Counted from the stretch's first letter, positions 35,701 through 41,422 are shown. The stretch: 64,000 bases of DNA from Heliopora coerulea (GCA_030142905.1 JASJOG010000019.1:2890001-2954000), one strand, 5' to 3'. Made by a program: numbers and translations. The notes: a model not told the origin generated them from the sequence alone.

Positions 35701-38267
35701 CAAAAGGAAGGTTGGAATTAACACAAAAAATTTCAAGCGTGGGCATTCTCATTCTTAAGGAAAGCGACAAGGTTGGTGTGGAAGGGAAAATGAATGAACT
35801 CAGAGGATACTGTAGCACGTTGCCTGGGAAATCACGCGAGGAATTTAATCGGTAAGTTGTTGCTGCTAGGTTTGAGCGCCGTTCGTAAAAATCCTATTCT
35901 GTACGTTTACTAATTTTACCCCTGCCTTGCCCAGCCCTGTCGGGAAAAATTGATTTCGCCAACCCAAGTAGAGGACCATCGTGTATGTTGGTGTTTCATT
36001 AGGACGAGGCATTTTGATCCTAGACTGGCAAACCTGTCCCTCAATATCGTATGACCAGACTATCGAAACGCGATCTAGGATGTTCACACTGATACGCGAT
36101 GAATTTTCATTTCAGATTGTATGACAATTATTTGGTACTATTCAGAAAAGAAATTGGCGAGCGTAAGAATTGGATAACATTAAACGAGAACAGGATGTCA
36201 TCGAGTTACTCGGATATTGAAGAATTAACTGGGTTTCAAGAAGAACTAAACAGGCATAAGGTAACACGAAAGAGTTTGATGGTTGATTTACATCTTTTTA
36301 AATCGCAATAGTTCGTTTCTTCCTCTCACGTTCCACCTTTATTCCTTCTTTTCTTCTTTCCTTCCATTTCTTCCATTTCTTCCCTCCCTCCTTCTTTCCC
36401 TTCCTTTATTCCTTCCATCCTTCCTTTCCTTTATTCCTTCCTTCCTTCCTTCCTTCCTTTCTTCCTTCCTTCCTTCCCTCCTTCCCTCCTTCCCTCCCTC
36501 GTTTCCTTTCCTTTCTTTCTTCCTTTCCTTTCCTTCCTTCCACTCTTTCCTTTCCTTCCTTTCTTCCTTCCACTCCTTCCTTTCTTTCTCCTTTCCATTC
36601 CTTCCTTTCTTTCTCCCTTCCATTCCTTCCTTTCGTCCGTTCCCTCCCTTTCTGCTTAACTCCAGGCCTCTTTCCCTTCTTCCCTCCCTCCCATCTATCC
36701 GTCCAACTTTGATTCCTTTCATCCTCTCCGTTCCTCTCCTTTTCCTTTCTATTCTCTTTTATTTTTCTTATTTTCATCTTTCTTTAAATAAACAGGATTT
36801 TGAACAAGAACTCGAGCTTAGAAACATGAAAAAAATGTCCGATGCCGCAGAGAGAGTAACAGAACTGGAAAAGAACCTGAAAACCGAAGTGCGAAACATG
36901 GAGAAACGTTGGAGAGTCTTGAAGCACTGGTCTCATGATTATTCTCTGGACCTGCAGCGAGTTGTGATGGAGTGGCGTGTTATCCAACAAGAGCAGAAGT
37001 CTGTGACCGAATGGTTAGATGCCAAAGAAGAACGACTTTCAACGCTGAACGAAAAGGTTGATTTGATCGATCAAGACGGCAGGAAACAGCAACTGAAAGA
37101 TCTAAAAGTAAGCATGTCTAACTTGATATTTGCTTCCCTAACAATTTGCCTCGTTTGACCTCCCAAGATTTGTAAACTTAAACATCGTGTTTTATCATTT
37201 GAAATTTCAGCGTGTACAGTAATCTTTAAAAAAAATAATGATGCCCCATTTCATTTCTAGAATCTTCAGTCTGAACTTGAAGACCAAGGAGTTACTTTAT
37301 CAAACACTCACGTCAAGGGGATGGCTTTAATGAAATTTCTTAATGAGGAAGCGGCCGCATCTCGAACGATCGACCGAGATCTAGCCAACTTGGACCGTCG
37401 TTGGAATGCATTGGCGAAGAATATTTTGAGCCGGATTGAACTGGTGAGTCAAGTGTGGTGTAAGAACAAAAACGTTTACGCTATTTTTAATTTATGGTAG
37501 AAGTGATGGTGATAATGTGTTGGCGGTTGTGTTGGTGGTGACGTGGGTGTTTGTGTTGGTGAAATCTGTACCTGGTGCATATGTTACAATAGAAGAAGCA
37601 AGACTTGCTGGTTTCTCGCATTTAATGTGACTTGTCCTAATTTTGATTGCCTAGTTACGAAATGTCGAGTTCAAACAAAAGAGCATCACGGAACAGAAAG
37701 ACATCGTAAACAAGTATATTGACGAAACTAACGAAGAACTGGATGAACACGAGACGAAAAGTCAACGACTCCGTGGTAACATGCCAGTAGATGTGATCAC
37801 TGAAAATGGCGAAACAGCAAAGGAAAAGAAAATGCGAATAAAGAAAGAAAAGGAAGGTTATCAACAAGACGTGAACCGGCTGGTTGAAAGTTTAGAGGTG
37901 AGAATGCTAGATTTCTTTGTGGCTAGAGAATGGGAGAATTTTTTTGTGTGAGCTTTATCATCTCTGGAGTGGTCCCTGCTGAAATATTTACTGACAGTCT
38001 CTTTTCATTTGTTCCTCGCAGGAAAAAATCGCAAACTTTCAGAAGTACCAGTCTCGAGTTAATCGCATCAATGACTTGAGTAAGGACCTCGAAGATGTTG
38101 CTGATAACGATTCCAAAGTAGTACTTCACGATGAACTTGTGACTTTCAATGCACGTTGGCAAGTTATTGTAACCAGACTGGAAGCTTACTCTGATTACGA
38201 TCTGCCCGAACACTCTATGGGTTGCATGGGATTCGTAAAGCGAAGGCTTGCTTCGTCGTCCTTCTGA
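243..38267 (+). CDS. Giant spectrin-repeat protein, 43 exons (whole gene span)
   Basis: Joining the 43 exons listed separately gives one open frame of about 2,480 codons ending TGA at 38,265-38,267. All junctions are GT-AG and all phases agree. The product is a string of about 19-20 spectrin-like triple-helical coiled-coil repeats. First halves often carry a W(x)5PFxxWL-type motif and second halves a helix-C tryptophan (for example QERWEKL). A 42-residue acidic non-repeat linker (exon 25) splits the array. Spectrin-repeat rods of the nesprin, dystonin and dystrophin classes link cytoskeleton to membranes or nuclei, so a scaffold or tether role is the family expectation. I see no actin-binding CH domain, KASH segment, EF-hand, GAS2, WW or ZZ region, so the orthologue is not assigned. 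The first repeat begins with a second-half exon, so exon 1 may be an internal start of a still longer gene. Confidence 0.8.
946..1530 (-). mobile_element. Deleted Tc1/mariner-type element (DD37D) with long inverted ends
   Basis: The ends are inverted repeats of about 75 bp starting acagggtgcggc on the left and closing gccgcaccctgt on the right. Both arms share a stretch reading gctgaactgat or its complement. Between them only the C-terminal part of a transposase remains, on the minus strand. A clean TA duplication is no longer visible at the left edge. Confidence 0.75.
1107..1440 (-). pseudogene. Mariner/IS630-type transposase, C-terminal fragment
   Basis: The minus strand reads through FQQDSAPAH (second catalytic Asp) and WPSSSPDLNPLDYSTW (third Asp in LDY), with 37 residues between, the DD37D spacing. 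An in-frame TAG sits at 1,324-1,326 between the motifs. The N-terminal helix-turn-helix and the first Asp are missing. This is an inactive relic. Confidence 0.8.
2187..2368 (+). CDS. Exon 2: half spectrin repeat (helices B-C)
   Basis: A 182-nt exon, phase 0 to 2, with amphipathic heptads (LISDLQTQKKTLKEI, then LTTLQNTADDLEEKA). It is a second-half exon with no partner first half in the window, so the repeat it belongs to is incomplete at its N-side. Confidence 0.8.
2777..2951 (+). CDS. Exon 3: spectrin repeat 1, first half
   Basis: A 175-nt exon, phase 2 to 0. It has the helix-A pattern LEAEQKEKLKEWQDKM with the conserved Trp. Confidence 0.85.
3051..3232 (+). CDS. Exon 4: spectrin repeat 1, second half
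   Basis: A 182-nt exon, phase 0 to 2, lacking any internal Met start. The acceptor is tctctgtag and the donor gc|gtaagt. Helix C contains NERWDLVLAQLKTR. Confidence 0.85.
3233..4141 (+). other. Intron 4
   Basis: A 0.9 kb intron. I see no element or exon in it. Confidence 0.5.
4142..4319 (+). CDS. Exon 5: spectrin repeat 2, first half
   Basis: A 178-nt exon carrying RWKGKYEPFSLWL, the clearest form of the first-half motif. It ends in a Gln run (QQQQQEVK) that adds one codon to the usual 175 nt. Confidence 0.85.
4591..4772 (+). CDS. Exon 6: spectrin repeat 2, second half
   Basis: A 182-nt exon. Helix C contains GYRWDVMNDAINTR, and the donor is gtaagc. Confidence 0.87.
5021..5058 (+). repeat. 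12-bp tandem repeat
   Basis: Three units of acaaagttataa in intron 6. Confidence 0.8.
5144..5355. mobile_element. hAT-like MITE, copy 1 of a family
   Basis: Inverted ends cagtggcggcgtgg and ccacgtcgccactg bound 212 bp. The flanking 8-mers atcctctg and gttctctg match at 6 of 8, an aged 8-bp duplication as hAT elements make. A second copy is at 41,423-41,836. Confidence 0.75.
5409..5583 (+). CDS. Exon 7: spectrin repeat 3, first half
   Basis: A 175-nt exon with EWRRNVEPFNNWL. The 3' half of this exon and its donor are repeated in tandem just downstream in the intron. Confidence 0.87.
5525..5740 (+). repeat. Tandem duplication covering the 3' part of exon 7 and its splice donor
   Basis: Two copies with a period of about 107 bp (5,525-5,631 and 5,632-5,740). 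Both contain atgagcttcacggca and the donor context tgcaaggttagaaat. The second copy has a small T-run insertion that breaks the coding frame, leaving a decoy donor in the intron. Confidence 0.9.
6111..6292 (+). CDS. Exon 8: spectrin repeat 3, second half
   Basis: A 182-nt exon. Helix C contains LQERWEKLHIKI. It ends TG|gtaaga, so exon 9 completes a Trp codon. Confidence 0.87.
6541..6702 (+). repeat. ATT/TTA-rich microsatellites
   Basis: Two imperfect trinucleotide tracts (about 6,541-6,605 and 6,671-6,702) in intron 8. Confidence 0.8.
6833..7007 (+). CDS. Exon 9: spectrin repeat 4, first half
   Basis: A 175-nt exon with VWRNNVEPFNVWL, nearly the same motif as exon 7, suggesting recent repeat duplication. 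Confidence 0.87.
7441..7622 (+). CDS. Exon 10: spectrin repeat 4, second half
   Basis: A 182-nt exon. Helix C contains LQEKWNNTQNNV, and the donor is gtgtgt. Confidence 0.87.
7707..8007 (+). repeat. GTT-family trinucleotide tract
   Basis: About 300 bp of GTT/GCT/ATT triplets in intron 10, ending about 45 nt before exon 11. It translates as poly-Val or poly-Leu but has no coding signs. Confidence 0.95.
8054..8228 (+). CDS. Exon 11: spectrin repeat 5, first half
   Basis: A 175-nt exon with QWKKQTDPFKEWL. Confidence 0.87.
8229..8893 (+). other. Intron 11
   Basis: 0.67 kb, G/T-rich at its start. No element recognised. Confidence 0.4.
8894..9075 (+). CDS. Exon 12: spectrin repeat 5, second half
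   Basis: A 182-nt exon. Helix C contains LDQKWNELRDSV. Confidence 0.87.
9256..9430 (+). CDS. Exon 13: spectrin repeat 6, first half
   Basis: A 175-nt exon. It keeps the helix-A Trp (DEWQNEFKIL) but lacks the PFxxWL motif. Confidence 0.85.
9743..9924 (+). CDS. Exon 14: spectrin repeat 6, second half
   Basis: A 182-nt exon. The usual helix-C Trp is replaced (IRERQTRQEKAIL), so this is a diverged repeat. Confidence 0.85.
10013..10335 (+). repeat. Compound purine/GT repeat with a 14-bp minisatellite
   Basis: In order: GA-rich tract, GTGTGA tract (about 10,052-10,128), about seven copies of aatgaagctgtgag (about 10,196-10,290), and (GA)n to 10,335. Intronic. Confidence 0.9.
10581..10755 (+). 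CDS. Exon 15: spectrin repeat 7, first half
   Basis: A 175-nt exon with NWKTSSQPLHEWL. Confidence 0.87.
11063..11203 (+). repeat. Tandem duplication of about 70 bp in intron 15
   Basis: Two diverged copies share gcagttaaaatgtt and gagtgaatgttta. Confidence 0.75.
11541..11722 (+). CDS. Exon 16: spectrin repeat 7, second half
   Basis: A 182-nt exon without an internal start Met. Helix C reads VTALRENHRNVDELL, with no Trp. Confidence 0.85.
11723..12351 (+). other. Intron 16
   Basis: 0.63 kb. No element recognised. Confidence 0.4.
12352..12526 (+). CDS. Exon 17: spectrin repeat 8, first half
   Basis: A 175-nt exon with DWNQRRSSVDVRV. The second motif Trp is lost. Confidence 0.85.
12527..13377 (+). 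other. Intron 17
   Basis: 0.85 kb. No element recognised. Confidence 0.4.
13378..13559 (+). CDS. Exon 18: spectrin repeat 8, second half
   Basis: A 182-nt exon. Helix C contains MGTALNSIGKNVEERK. Confidence 0.85.
13744..13921 (+). CDS. Exon 19: spectrin repeat 9, first half
   Basis: A 178-nt exon with KWRKSSLNVVKWM. Confidence 0.86.
14299..14480 (+). CDS. Exon 20: spectrin repeat 9, second half
   Basis: A 182-nt exon. Helix C contains IKERWQTINKNL. Confidence 0.87.
14481..15171 (+). other. Intron 20
   Basis: 0.69 kb. Nothing recognised. Confidence 0.4.
15172..15352 (+). CDS. Exon 21: spectrin repeat 10, first half
   Basis: A 181-nt exon with AKKWLDDVQETRDWC. It is two codons longer than the 175-nt type. 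Confidence 0.86.
15388..15582. mobile_element. MITE with inverted ends of about 50 bp
   Basis: Arms at about 15,390-15,440 and 15,530-15,581 share gctgaatacaactaccagaa. It lies in intron 21. The superfamily is not assignable. Confidence 0.7.
15728..15906 (+). CDS. Exon 22: spectrin repeat 10, second half
   Basis: A 179-nt exon. It contains YQELQKDFNEIKMS and lacks the helix-C Trp. Confidence 0.85.
16332..16509 (+). CDS. Exon 23: spectrin repeat 11, first half
   Basis: A 178-nt exon with EWNKRGERIENRLVN. Confidence 0.86.
16838..16995 (+). CDS. Exon 24: spectrin repeat 11, second half (short)
   Basis: 158 nt, eight codons shorter than the norm. It ends YDSRWATLQV and closes the first block of the array before the linker exon. 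Confidence 0.83.
17327..17452 (+). CDS. Exon 25: acidic linker between spectrin blocks
   Basis: A 126-nt exon, phase 2 to 2. It encodes 42 residues without heptad pattern: a basic start (PRRLASQLPR) then an acidic-hydrophobic end (VDMDAFDELFGIDR). The acceptor ttattaag lacks a strong pyrimidine tract, but frame and donor (cg|gttagt) fit both neighbours. It may be a hinge or a short binding motif. Confidence 0.65.
17453..18197 (+). other. Intron 25 with CT microsatellite
   Basis: (TC)n followed by CCCTCC units at about 17,730-17,820. Nothing else recognised. Confidence 0.7.
18198..18351 (+). CDS. Exon 26: spectrin repeat 12, first half
   Basis: A 154-nt exon with DWYVDYDGVLEWCTDAEKKV. It restarts the array after the linker. 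Confidence 0.82.
18470..18760 (+). repeat. Degenerate TGTTG-rich tract
   Basis: About 290 bp built from ttgtgttgtg-like words in intron 26. Confidence 0.75.
19172..19362 (+). CDS. Exon 27: spectrin repeat 12, second half
   Basis: A 191-nt exon. Helix C contains LKAKWDHLQEKAF. The acceptor follows a TTTA tract. Confidence 0.85.
19363..20054 (+). other. Intron 27
   Basis: About 0.7 kb. A loose repetition of motifs such as aagcaaccac and cgatcacctc occurs at about 19,540-19,750. No element assigned. Confidence 0.4.
20055..20214 (+). CDS. Exon 28: spectrin repeat 13, first half
   Basis: A 160-nt exon with DWQEKASALSQWLEM. Confidence 0.85.
20215..22072 (+). other. Intron 28
   Basis: 1.86 kb. 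Holds a palindromic stretch (about 20,440-20,603; ends cttacgaaaattccacatg and catgtgaaatttttgtaag) that looks like a MITE. The rest shows nothing recognisable. Confidence 0.5.
20440..20603. mobile_element. Palindromic MITE-like sequence
   Basis: Inverted ends of about 19 bp with several internal acatgtg/catatg words. Superfamily unknown. Confidence 0.5.
22073..22254 (+). CDS. Exon 29: spectrin repeat 13, second half
   Basis: A 182-nt exon with no internal start Met. Helix C contains FKNLWNQMLSKA, and the donor is ct|gtgagt. Confidence 0.85.
22255..23133 (+). other. Intron 29
   Basis: 0.88 kb. Nothing recognised. Confidence 0.4.
23134..23167 (+). CDS. Exon 30: 34-nt micro-exon
   Basis: Acceptor tttttaatag and donor aac|gtaagt are both near consensus. 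It encodes LFGIEFSHVDIN across the junctions. Exon 29 ends in phase 2 and exon 31 starts in phase 0; this 34-nt exon is what reconciles them, since direct joining hits a stop. It supplies helix-A residues missing from exon 31. Confidence 0.7.
23200..23340 (+). repeat. Possible tRNA-derived SINE fragment
   Basis: A B-box-like gggtccaattccc preceded by gtctcgttggttgtca. Weak, based on words only. Confidence 0.25.
23430..23567 (+). CDS. Exon 31: spectrin repeat 14, first half (remainder)
   Basis: A 138-nt exon, phase 0 to 0, with FEQWKRKVKELEKWLADA. With exon 30 it makes a 172-nt equivalent of the usual first half. Confidence 0.83.
23688..23872 (+). CDS. Exon 32: spectrin repeat 14, second half
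   Basis: A 185-nt exon. Helix C contains LSEQMKALRQFVDS, with the Trp lost. Confidence 0.83.
24268..24412 (+). CDS. Exon 33: spectrin repeat 15, first half
   Basis: A 145-nt exon, phase 2 to 0, with LAFFNQKLNACEAVV. The Trp is lost. Confidence 0.8.
24903..25022 (+). CDS. Candidate alternative last (or poison) exon
   Basis: After the acceptor cgatgtag, phase 0 as required after exon 33, the frame reads ISETISILETKEL, then VGWELLRAGEAQ and VLDKFC before TAA. The VGWELLRAGE stretch resembles a spectrin second half (compare GKLLADV in exon 8). It stops before helix C. A possible donor (acat|gtaaga) follows the stop. It could end a short isoform, trigger decay, or be a dead exon. Confidence 0.4.
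   Translation: MSETISILETKELRLDIDVGWELLRAGEAQKPNVLDKFC
25058..25403. mobile_element. Palindromic MITE
   Basis: Left arm from 25,058 (gcagctaagcatagc..ggtcatgctat) and right arm ending 25,403 (atagcatgacc..atgcttagctttgc) are inverted copies over about 75 bp. Confidence 0.65.
27104..27299. repeat. Inverted repeat with arms of about 74 bp
   Basis: Arms 27,108-27,181 and 27,224-27,297 share tactaatgcccagcataaca and its complement. A MITE is likely. Confidence 0.7.
28018..28086. repeat. Hairpin, arms of about 27 bp
   Basis: ctattgctgttta..accagaaaatat faces atattttctggt..aacagcaatag across a 14-nt loop. Confidence 0.8.
29427..29614. repeat. 188-bp near-perfect palindrome
   Basis: Arms of 68 nt (29,427-29,494 and 29,547-29,614) are almost perfect complements. 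The loop carries gacgaagggcctttgctcg. Probably a MITE or retroelement end. Confidence 0.8.
30021..30215. mobile_element. Small insertion bounded by 15-bp direct repeats
   Basis: ttagttcgtatggga occurs at 30,021-30,035 and again at 30,201-30,215. Between them lie tandem ggatttaaaaaNg units and a hairpin with 27-bp arms (30,117-30,143 and 30,174-30,201). Confidence 0.55.
30567..30751 (+). CDS. Exon 34: spectrin repeat 15, second half
   Basis: A 185-nt exon. The acceptor tgattctgtag follows a pyrimidine-rich stretch. It starts NSDVYLKKHVMEFERA and ends VEKHFADTKNR. Phase 0 to 2. Confidence 0.83.
31877..32105 (+). promoter_or_regulatory. Candidate internal promoter with alternative first exon
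   Basis: A strong TATA box (gtataaatagcc, about 31,999-32,010), an inverted CCAAT (attgg) near 31,900, and an upstream block (ccacgacttaaattagcca) resembling the one before exon 1. About 80 nt downstream an ATG opens MAILNFCSTICCKRH, ending in phase 0 at cat|gtagtt. This is another hydrophobic-then-basic leader, similar in design to exon 1. Phase 0 would allow joining to exon 36 but not exon 35. Confidence 0.35.
33208..33327. mobile_element. PIF/Harbinger-type MITE, 120 bp
   Basis: Inverted ends of about 28 bp (ggccaagttc..gtcgaacttttc). Exact TTA on both sides (33,205-33,207 and 33,328-33,330) is the 3-bp duplication typical of PIF/Harbinger. Confidence 0.7.
34406..34550 (+). CDS. Exon 35: spectrin repeat 16, first half
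   Basis: A 145-nt exon with DEVKRWLKYCERKLNEI. Confidence 0.85.
34968..35149 (+). CDS. Exon 36: spectrin repeat 16, second half
   Basis: A 182-nt exon. Helix C contains LAKWRNQLQRRIQEK. Confidence 0.86.
35378..35519 (+). CDS. Exon 37: spectrin repeat 17, first half (diverged)
   Basis: A 142-nt exon, phase 2 to 0. It is unusually hydrophobic at the start (LYVSLVVGLNGILTTSV) and has no Trp. Phase, splice sites and position support it. Confidence 0.75.
35664..35851 (+). CDS. Exon 38: spectrin repeat 17, second half
   Basis: A 188-nt exon with VEIIEDICKQAKGRLEL and MNELRGYCSTLPGK. Confidence 0.82.
36116..36260 (+). CDS. Exon 39: spectrin repeat 18, first half
   Basis: A 145-nt exon with IGERKNWITLNENRM. 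Confidence 0.83.
36310..36785 (+). repeat. Pyrimidine tract of about 470 bp (CTTC/TTCC)
   Basis: Almost pure C/T on this strand, filling intron 39 and reaching to about 10 nt before the exon 40 acceptor. Mirror-like stretches could form intramolecular triplex DNA. Confidence 0.95.
36796..37107 (+). CDS. Exon 40: repeat 18 second half fused to repeat 19 first half
   Basis: A 312-nt exon, phase 0 to 0. It contains both a helix-C motif (KRWRVLKHWSHDY) and the next helix-A motif (EWRVIQQEQKSVTEWL). The intron that separates these two halves elsewhere is absent here. Confidence 0.87.
37261..37443 (+). CDS. Exon 41: spectrin repeat 19, second half
   Basis: A 183-nt exon, phase 0 to 0, with LDRRWNALAKNIL. 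The phase pattern of the array changes from here. Confidence 0.85.
37655..37897 (+). CDS. Exon 42: charged coiled-coil segment
   Basis: A 243-nt exon, phase 0 to 0. Highly charged helix (EKEGYQQDVNRLVESLE) with Lys/Glu runs. A diverged repeat or plain coiled coil. Confidence 0.82.
38022..38267 (+). CDS. Exon 43: last repeat half and C-terminus
   Basis: Helix C contains FNARWQVIVTRLEAYSDYDL. The tail GCMGFVKRRLASSSF ends at TGA. RRLAS fits a basophilic-kinase (PKA-type) consensus. There is no membrane segment, so no KASH. Confidence 0.85.
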   Translation, partial: EKIANFQKYQSRVNRINDLSKDLEDVADNDSKVVLHDELVTFNARWQVIVTRLEAYSDYDLPEHSMGCMGFVKRRLASSSF

Positions 38268-39420
38268 CCAACTTAAGACGGGTCTAAACTGACAATAAGA
38301 GTTCTTTTGTATTTATGAAACGTAACAGTAGTAAGCAACATGCATTCAGGGATTTATTGCAATCCTATTCCATTGCGTAAAATTTGAAACACTTTCGTCA
38401 TTTAAAGTAAAATTAGTGTTTCAGGTAGTTAACTTATAAGAGCTAGGACATTGATCTTCAGTGGGTTTGTGTACTTTGGAAATGGCTTAGACGTTTATGC
38501 ATAGGTGAGACTGCTGTTTGAACTAGTGCAGTTTAACACTGGTGGTGAAAAGGAATTTTGTATTCTTGATCACATAAGCAATGGTGTATTTATGCAACCA
38601 CATGTCGTGGAACTCAAATCTGCTCTTGAGTCTCATCAAACCTGGAAATGCAAACTTTTCTTAATCAATAAAAGTCAAACTCAAAGCAAAAAAGAAAATT
38701 TTGCAAATCTAATAACTTCATGTAGAACTTTTTTTCAAAGTTTCTTTGAGGTTACAGGAATTTAAGATGTTCCGAATTAATGCCGATATCTTGTAAGCCT
38801 GTAACTTCAATTTGTATATTCCAGAGATCTGGAGAATGAATAGGATATACTAAATACAATATTTACTTCCCGATTGACTGGAAACAGAGGATTTAGGAAA
38901 TAATTATTCACGATGTTGTGGCGGTCTTGTGTTTGTTAAACCAACCTTTGTAGTTACATATGTAGTAGCTGTCTACAGTACTGTCGGTGAAACACCGATA
39001 TTCTGACAGCCTTTTTGGAATATTTGTACCATTTAATTCCGGGTAGACGTGCATTATTATACATTTGTGGTAGTTTCTCAGTAACCTAAAAGGAATACTC
39101 TGATATGTTTCGCAGCTTTTAAGTTGTTCAAGCTAGTTGCAGCAATTATTTGTATTTTGATATTTCTAATTGAATATCTGCATCTAAACATGAATAAGAG
39201 ATGCGCTGATGTCTCAAATACCGCTAACACGAGTATTTAATATGAGTGTTATGAGAACATTTGATTGAAGTTTGAACTAGTGTGTCGGGACAGTAGCAGT
39301 AGACAATAACTTATCTGGAATTTCTAAGAATTGTATATATGAACAGATGGACTATTATGTATCCTTAAGTTATGAGTCGGCTGTATATGTAAGCCATGAA
39401 ATAAAAGGTGCCATCAATAT
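38268..39420 (+). other. 3' UTR of the spectrin-repeat gene with poly(A) signal
   Basis: AT-rich and without recognised coding sequence. AATAAA at 39,400-39,405 is the first convincing cleavage signal. Confidence 0.6.
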
Positions 39421-40268
39421 ATTTTTGTCATGATATATTTTTTGTTATCCTCGTTAAGGAGAACATGGCCGCCATGTTTGTGTAACTAACACAAGAAGTT
39501 AACTAAAAATCTTTGAATTACTCTTTTCGGACCTAATCCTGCTTTTATTATCTAACCGAGGTCTAACGCTAGAAGCTTTTAGTCGTCAAGGGCGGACGTG
39601 GCGGATCGGTAAGAGTTAAGACTATCTCCATTAAGGTGCACCAGTTTGCCGGCTTTCACGTCGGATAGAAACGCTTTATATTTATTTATTATTCACCAGA
39701 GGTGAGGTGAAACTGTTGAATCATTTATTTTATCAATTCTAATACAATTACTTAGGTGATTACTTGAAAGAAAACAGTGAACGAATTGTCTGTAAAATTG
39801 TTCGGAGCATTTCCAAATGCTGCCGCCATTTTACGTAAATGCCTTCACTGTTATCGTGGCGCAGTGAAACGGTGTTCGGTTATATTCACCCGCAGATTAC
39901 TATTGAAGAATATGACGTAGTTGTTAAGCAATCAGCCCACGGGATTTTGTATAATAACCTGTGTGGTTATACTAAAAATATAGATCAGTTTTGTTGTTAT
40001 TCCGGCCACCTATCGCGGCCAAGAAAAGTAATAGAGGCTGACATCACACTTCTTTTGCTGTTGTTCTACCAGAGTGATTCATTGACAAATCTAAGTGTAC
40101 GGGGGGAAATGTTAATCTAGAAATCAAACGTCATAAAATTGTTCACTGGTGGAATTCATTGACCAAGCTAATTTTAAGCTTGAAAGAATTCTTTGCTTCA
40201 GTGTTTTTTCGCATTCAGCCAGTGGCATGGTCATTGGTTAGCCAGGGGATACCCAGGAAGATCTAGTC
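39421..40268 (+). other. Intergenic sequence
   Basis: Two YY1-like words (ggccgccatgttt near 39,468 and gccgccatttta near 39,824) may belong to an upstream promoter of the tetraspan gene. Otherwise nothing recognised. Confidence 0.3.
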
Positions 40269-40674
40269 CAGCGTTTCTCAACGGGAGCGCTATCGCCTCC
40301 AAATGGACGTTCAGAGAACGACGGGGGGGATTGAAGCATGGCAGGAGAGAGGGACATTAGGATGTGAATGGCGGTCGTTCATCTGTCCGCCATCACAGCA
40401 TTTTCCAAGTTTCTTGAAGTCATTTTGTGTTAAAACCTAACACTGACTGGCTGACTAACCTAACACTGACTGGATAACTAACCTAACACTGACTGGCTAA
40501 CTTGGGAATACCGAAATGACTAACTATATGTTACAGTTATTCGGTTCGGCATTACTCTTGGGCTAGGAGTCGGCGCGGGCACAGAACTAGGACCAAATGT
40601 TTGCAGTAGGGGACAACAAAAAGTTTCCGTATGAGGCAGGTGGGCATTCGTCCGAAAAAGGTTGAGAACCACTG
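40269..40674. mobile_element. hAT-type MITE with CAGNG-TTCTCAAC ends
   Basis: The left end reads cagcgtttctcaacg; the right end is the complement of cagtggttctcaacc. The flanking 8-mers atctagtc and ctgtagtc agree at 6 of 8. It contains three copies of a taacactgactgg unit of about 24 bp (40,437-40,501). Confidence 0.75.
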
Positions 40675-41110
40675 CTGTAGTCCCTCAAATTTCCTGCACT
40701 AATCACGTTATTGCATGGAATACTGAAGAAAAACATCGTAGACCCAATCTTTACGATATGGCTGTATGTTAGGAGTGGCCAACCTTTTTAAACCCGGGGC
40801 CATTGGGTAAATTTCAAAAGTCTTACTGGGTCGCACTGTTTATCCCTTTATTTGGTGCAGTTGCCATTTTACATTATTAATTATATTCAAATAAAAAGTT
40901 AAACAAGCATGCCAGTCGTTAACCCATGGGTATTGTGGGTAGTAGGAAGTTGAGTAGCTCGCCTACCCAAGGACAACCTAAAAAGTAACCATGCAGTGAA
41001 CTTTGAACTGTTTTGACTAGAGTTTAGCGCTTTAGCGGCTTTAGTCATTTGAATATAATAGTCATTTGAGTTGCCTATATAATGTAGGCTTCTCCATCCT
41101 GCTCGTCAGC

Positions 41111-41156
41111 ACTACACTGATGAGGCCCAGTAGGCCGAAACGGTTCCGTCTGTAGT
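41111..41156 (+). ncRNA. Type I hammerhead ribozyme
   Basis: All invariant core positions are present. Stem I is ACTACA (41,111-41,116) with TGTAGT (41,151-41,156). The core CTGATGA is at 41,117-41,123. Stem II is GGCC/GGCC with loop CAGTA (41,124-41,136). The core GAAA is at 41,137-41,140. Stem III is CGG/CCG with a TT loop, followed by TC. The predicted cut is after C41,150 (a GUC site). The very short stem III is typical of hammerheads carried by small animal retroelements. The adjoining internal-loop bases (gtcagc and tatacata) could supply the tertiary loop contact. Activity is not shown. Confidence 0.85.
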
Positions 41157-41202
41157 TATACATACATATACATATACATACACACACATATACATATACA
41201 TA

Positions 41203-41238
<36 letters not shown>

Positions 41239-41322
41239 TACACACATACACACACAGACACACATACAGACATACATACATAGATACATAGATACTTACA
41301 TAGATACATAGATACATAGAGT
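41157..41322 (+). repeat. ATAC/CACA/GATA compound microsatellite
   Basis: Starts directly after the hammerhead and runs through tacata, cacaca, gata, gaca and tagataca units. Confidence 0.95.
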
Positions 41323-41422
41323 TGATTATTAATACTAATTTTATTTTTTGAAAAGAAAGGCTTCGCAGTCTGTATTCAACCTGCGGGCCTCGGGTTAGCC
41401 AACCCTGTCCCAGGGATCCTAC

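Larger units (their letters stand above)
40771..41407. mobile_element. Probable hAT-type element hosting the hammerhead and a microsatellite
   Basis: Left aggagtggccaacc and right end complement cagggttggctaacc form degraded inverted ends. No target duplication was found, so the boundaries are tentative. Confidence 0.45.

Noticed and set aside
36283..36795. Long open frame of Pro/Phe/Ser/Leu before exon 40
   Set aside because: It is the translated pyrimidine tract. The strong acceptor at 36,795 marks where coding begins.
39839..40120. 93-codon frame beginning MPSLLSWRSE
   Set aside because: Intergenic, no homology recognised and no conserved context. It could be chance.
40771..41407. Firm transposon boundaries around the hammerhead
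   Set aside because: The left terminus has lost its first bases and the flanking 8-mers do not match, so the boundaries were kept tentative.
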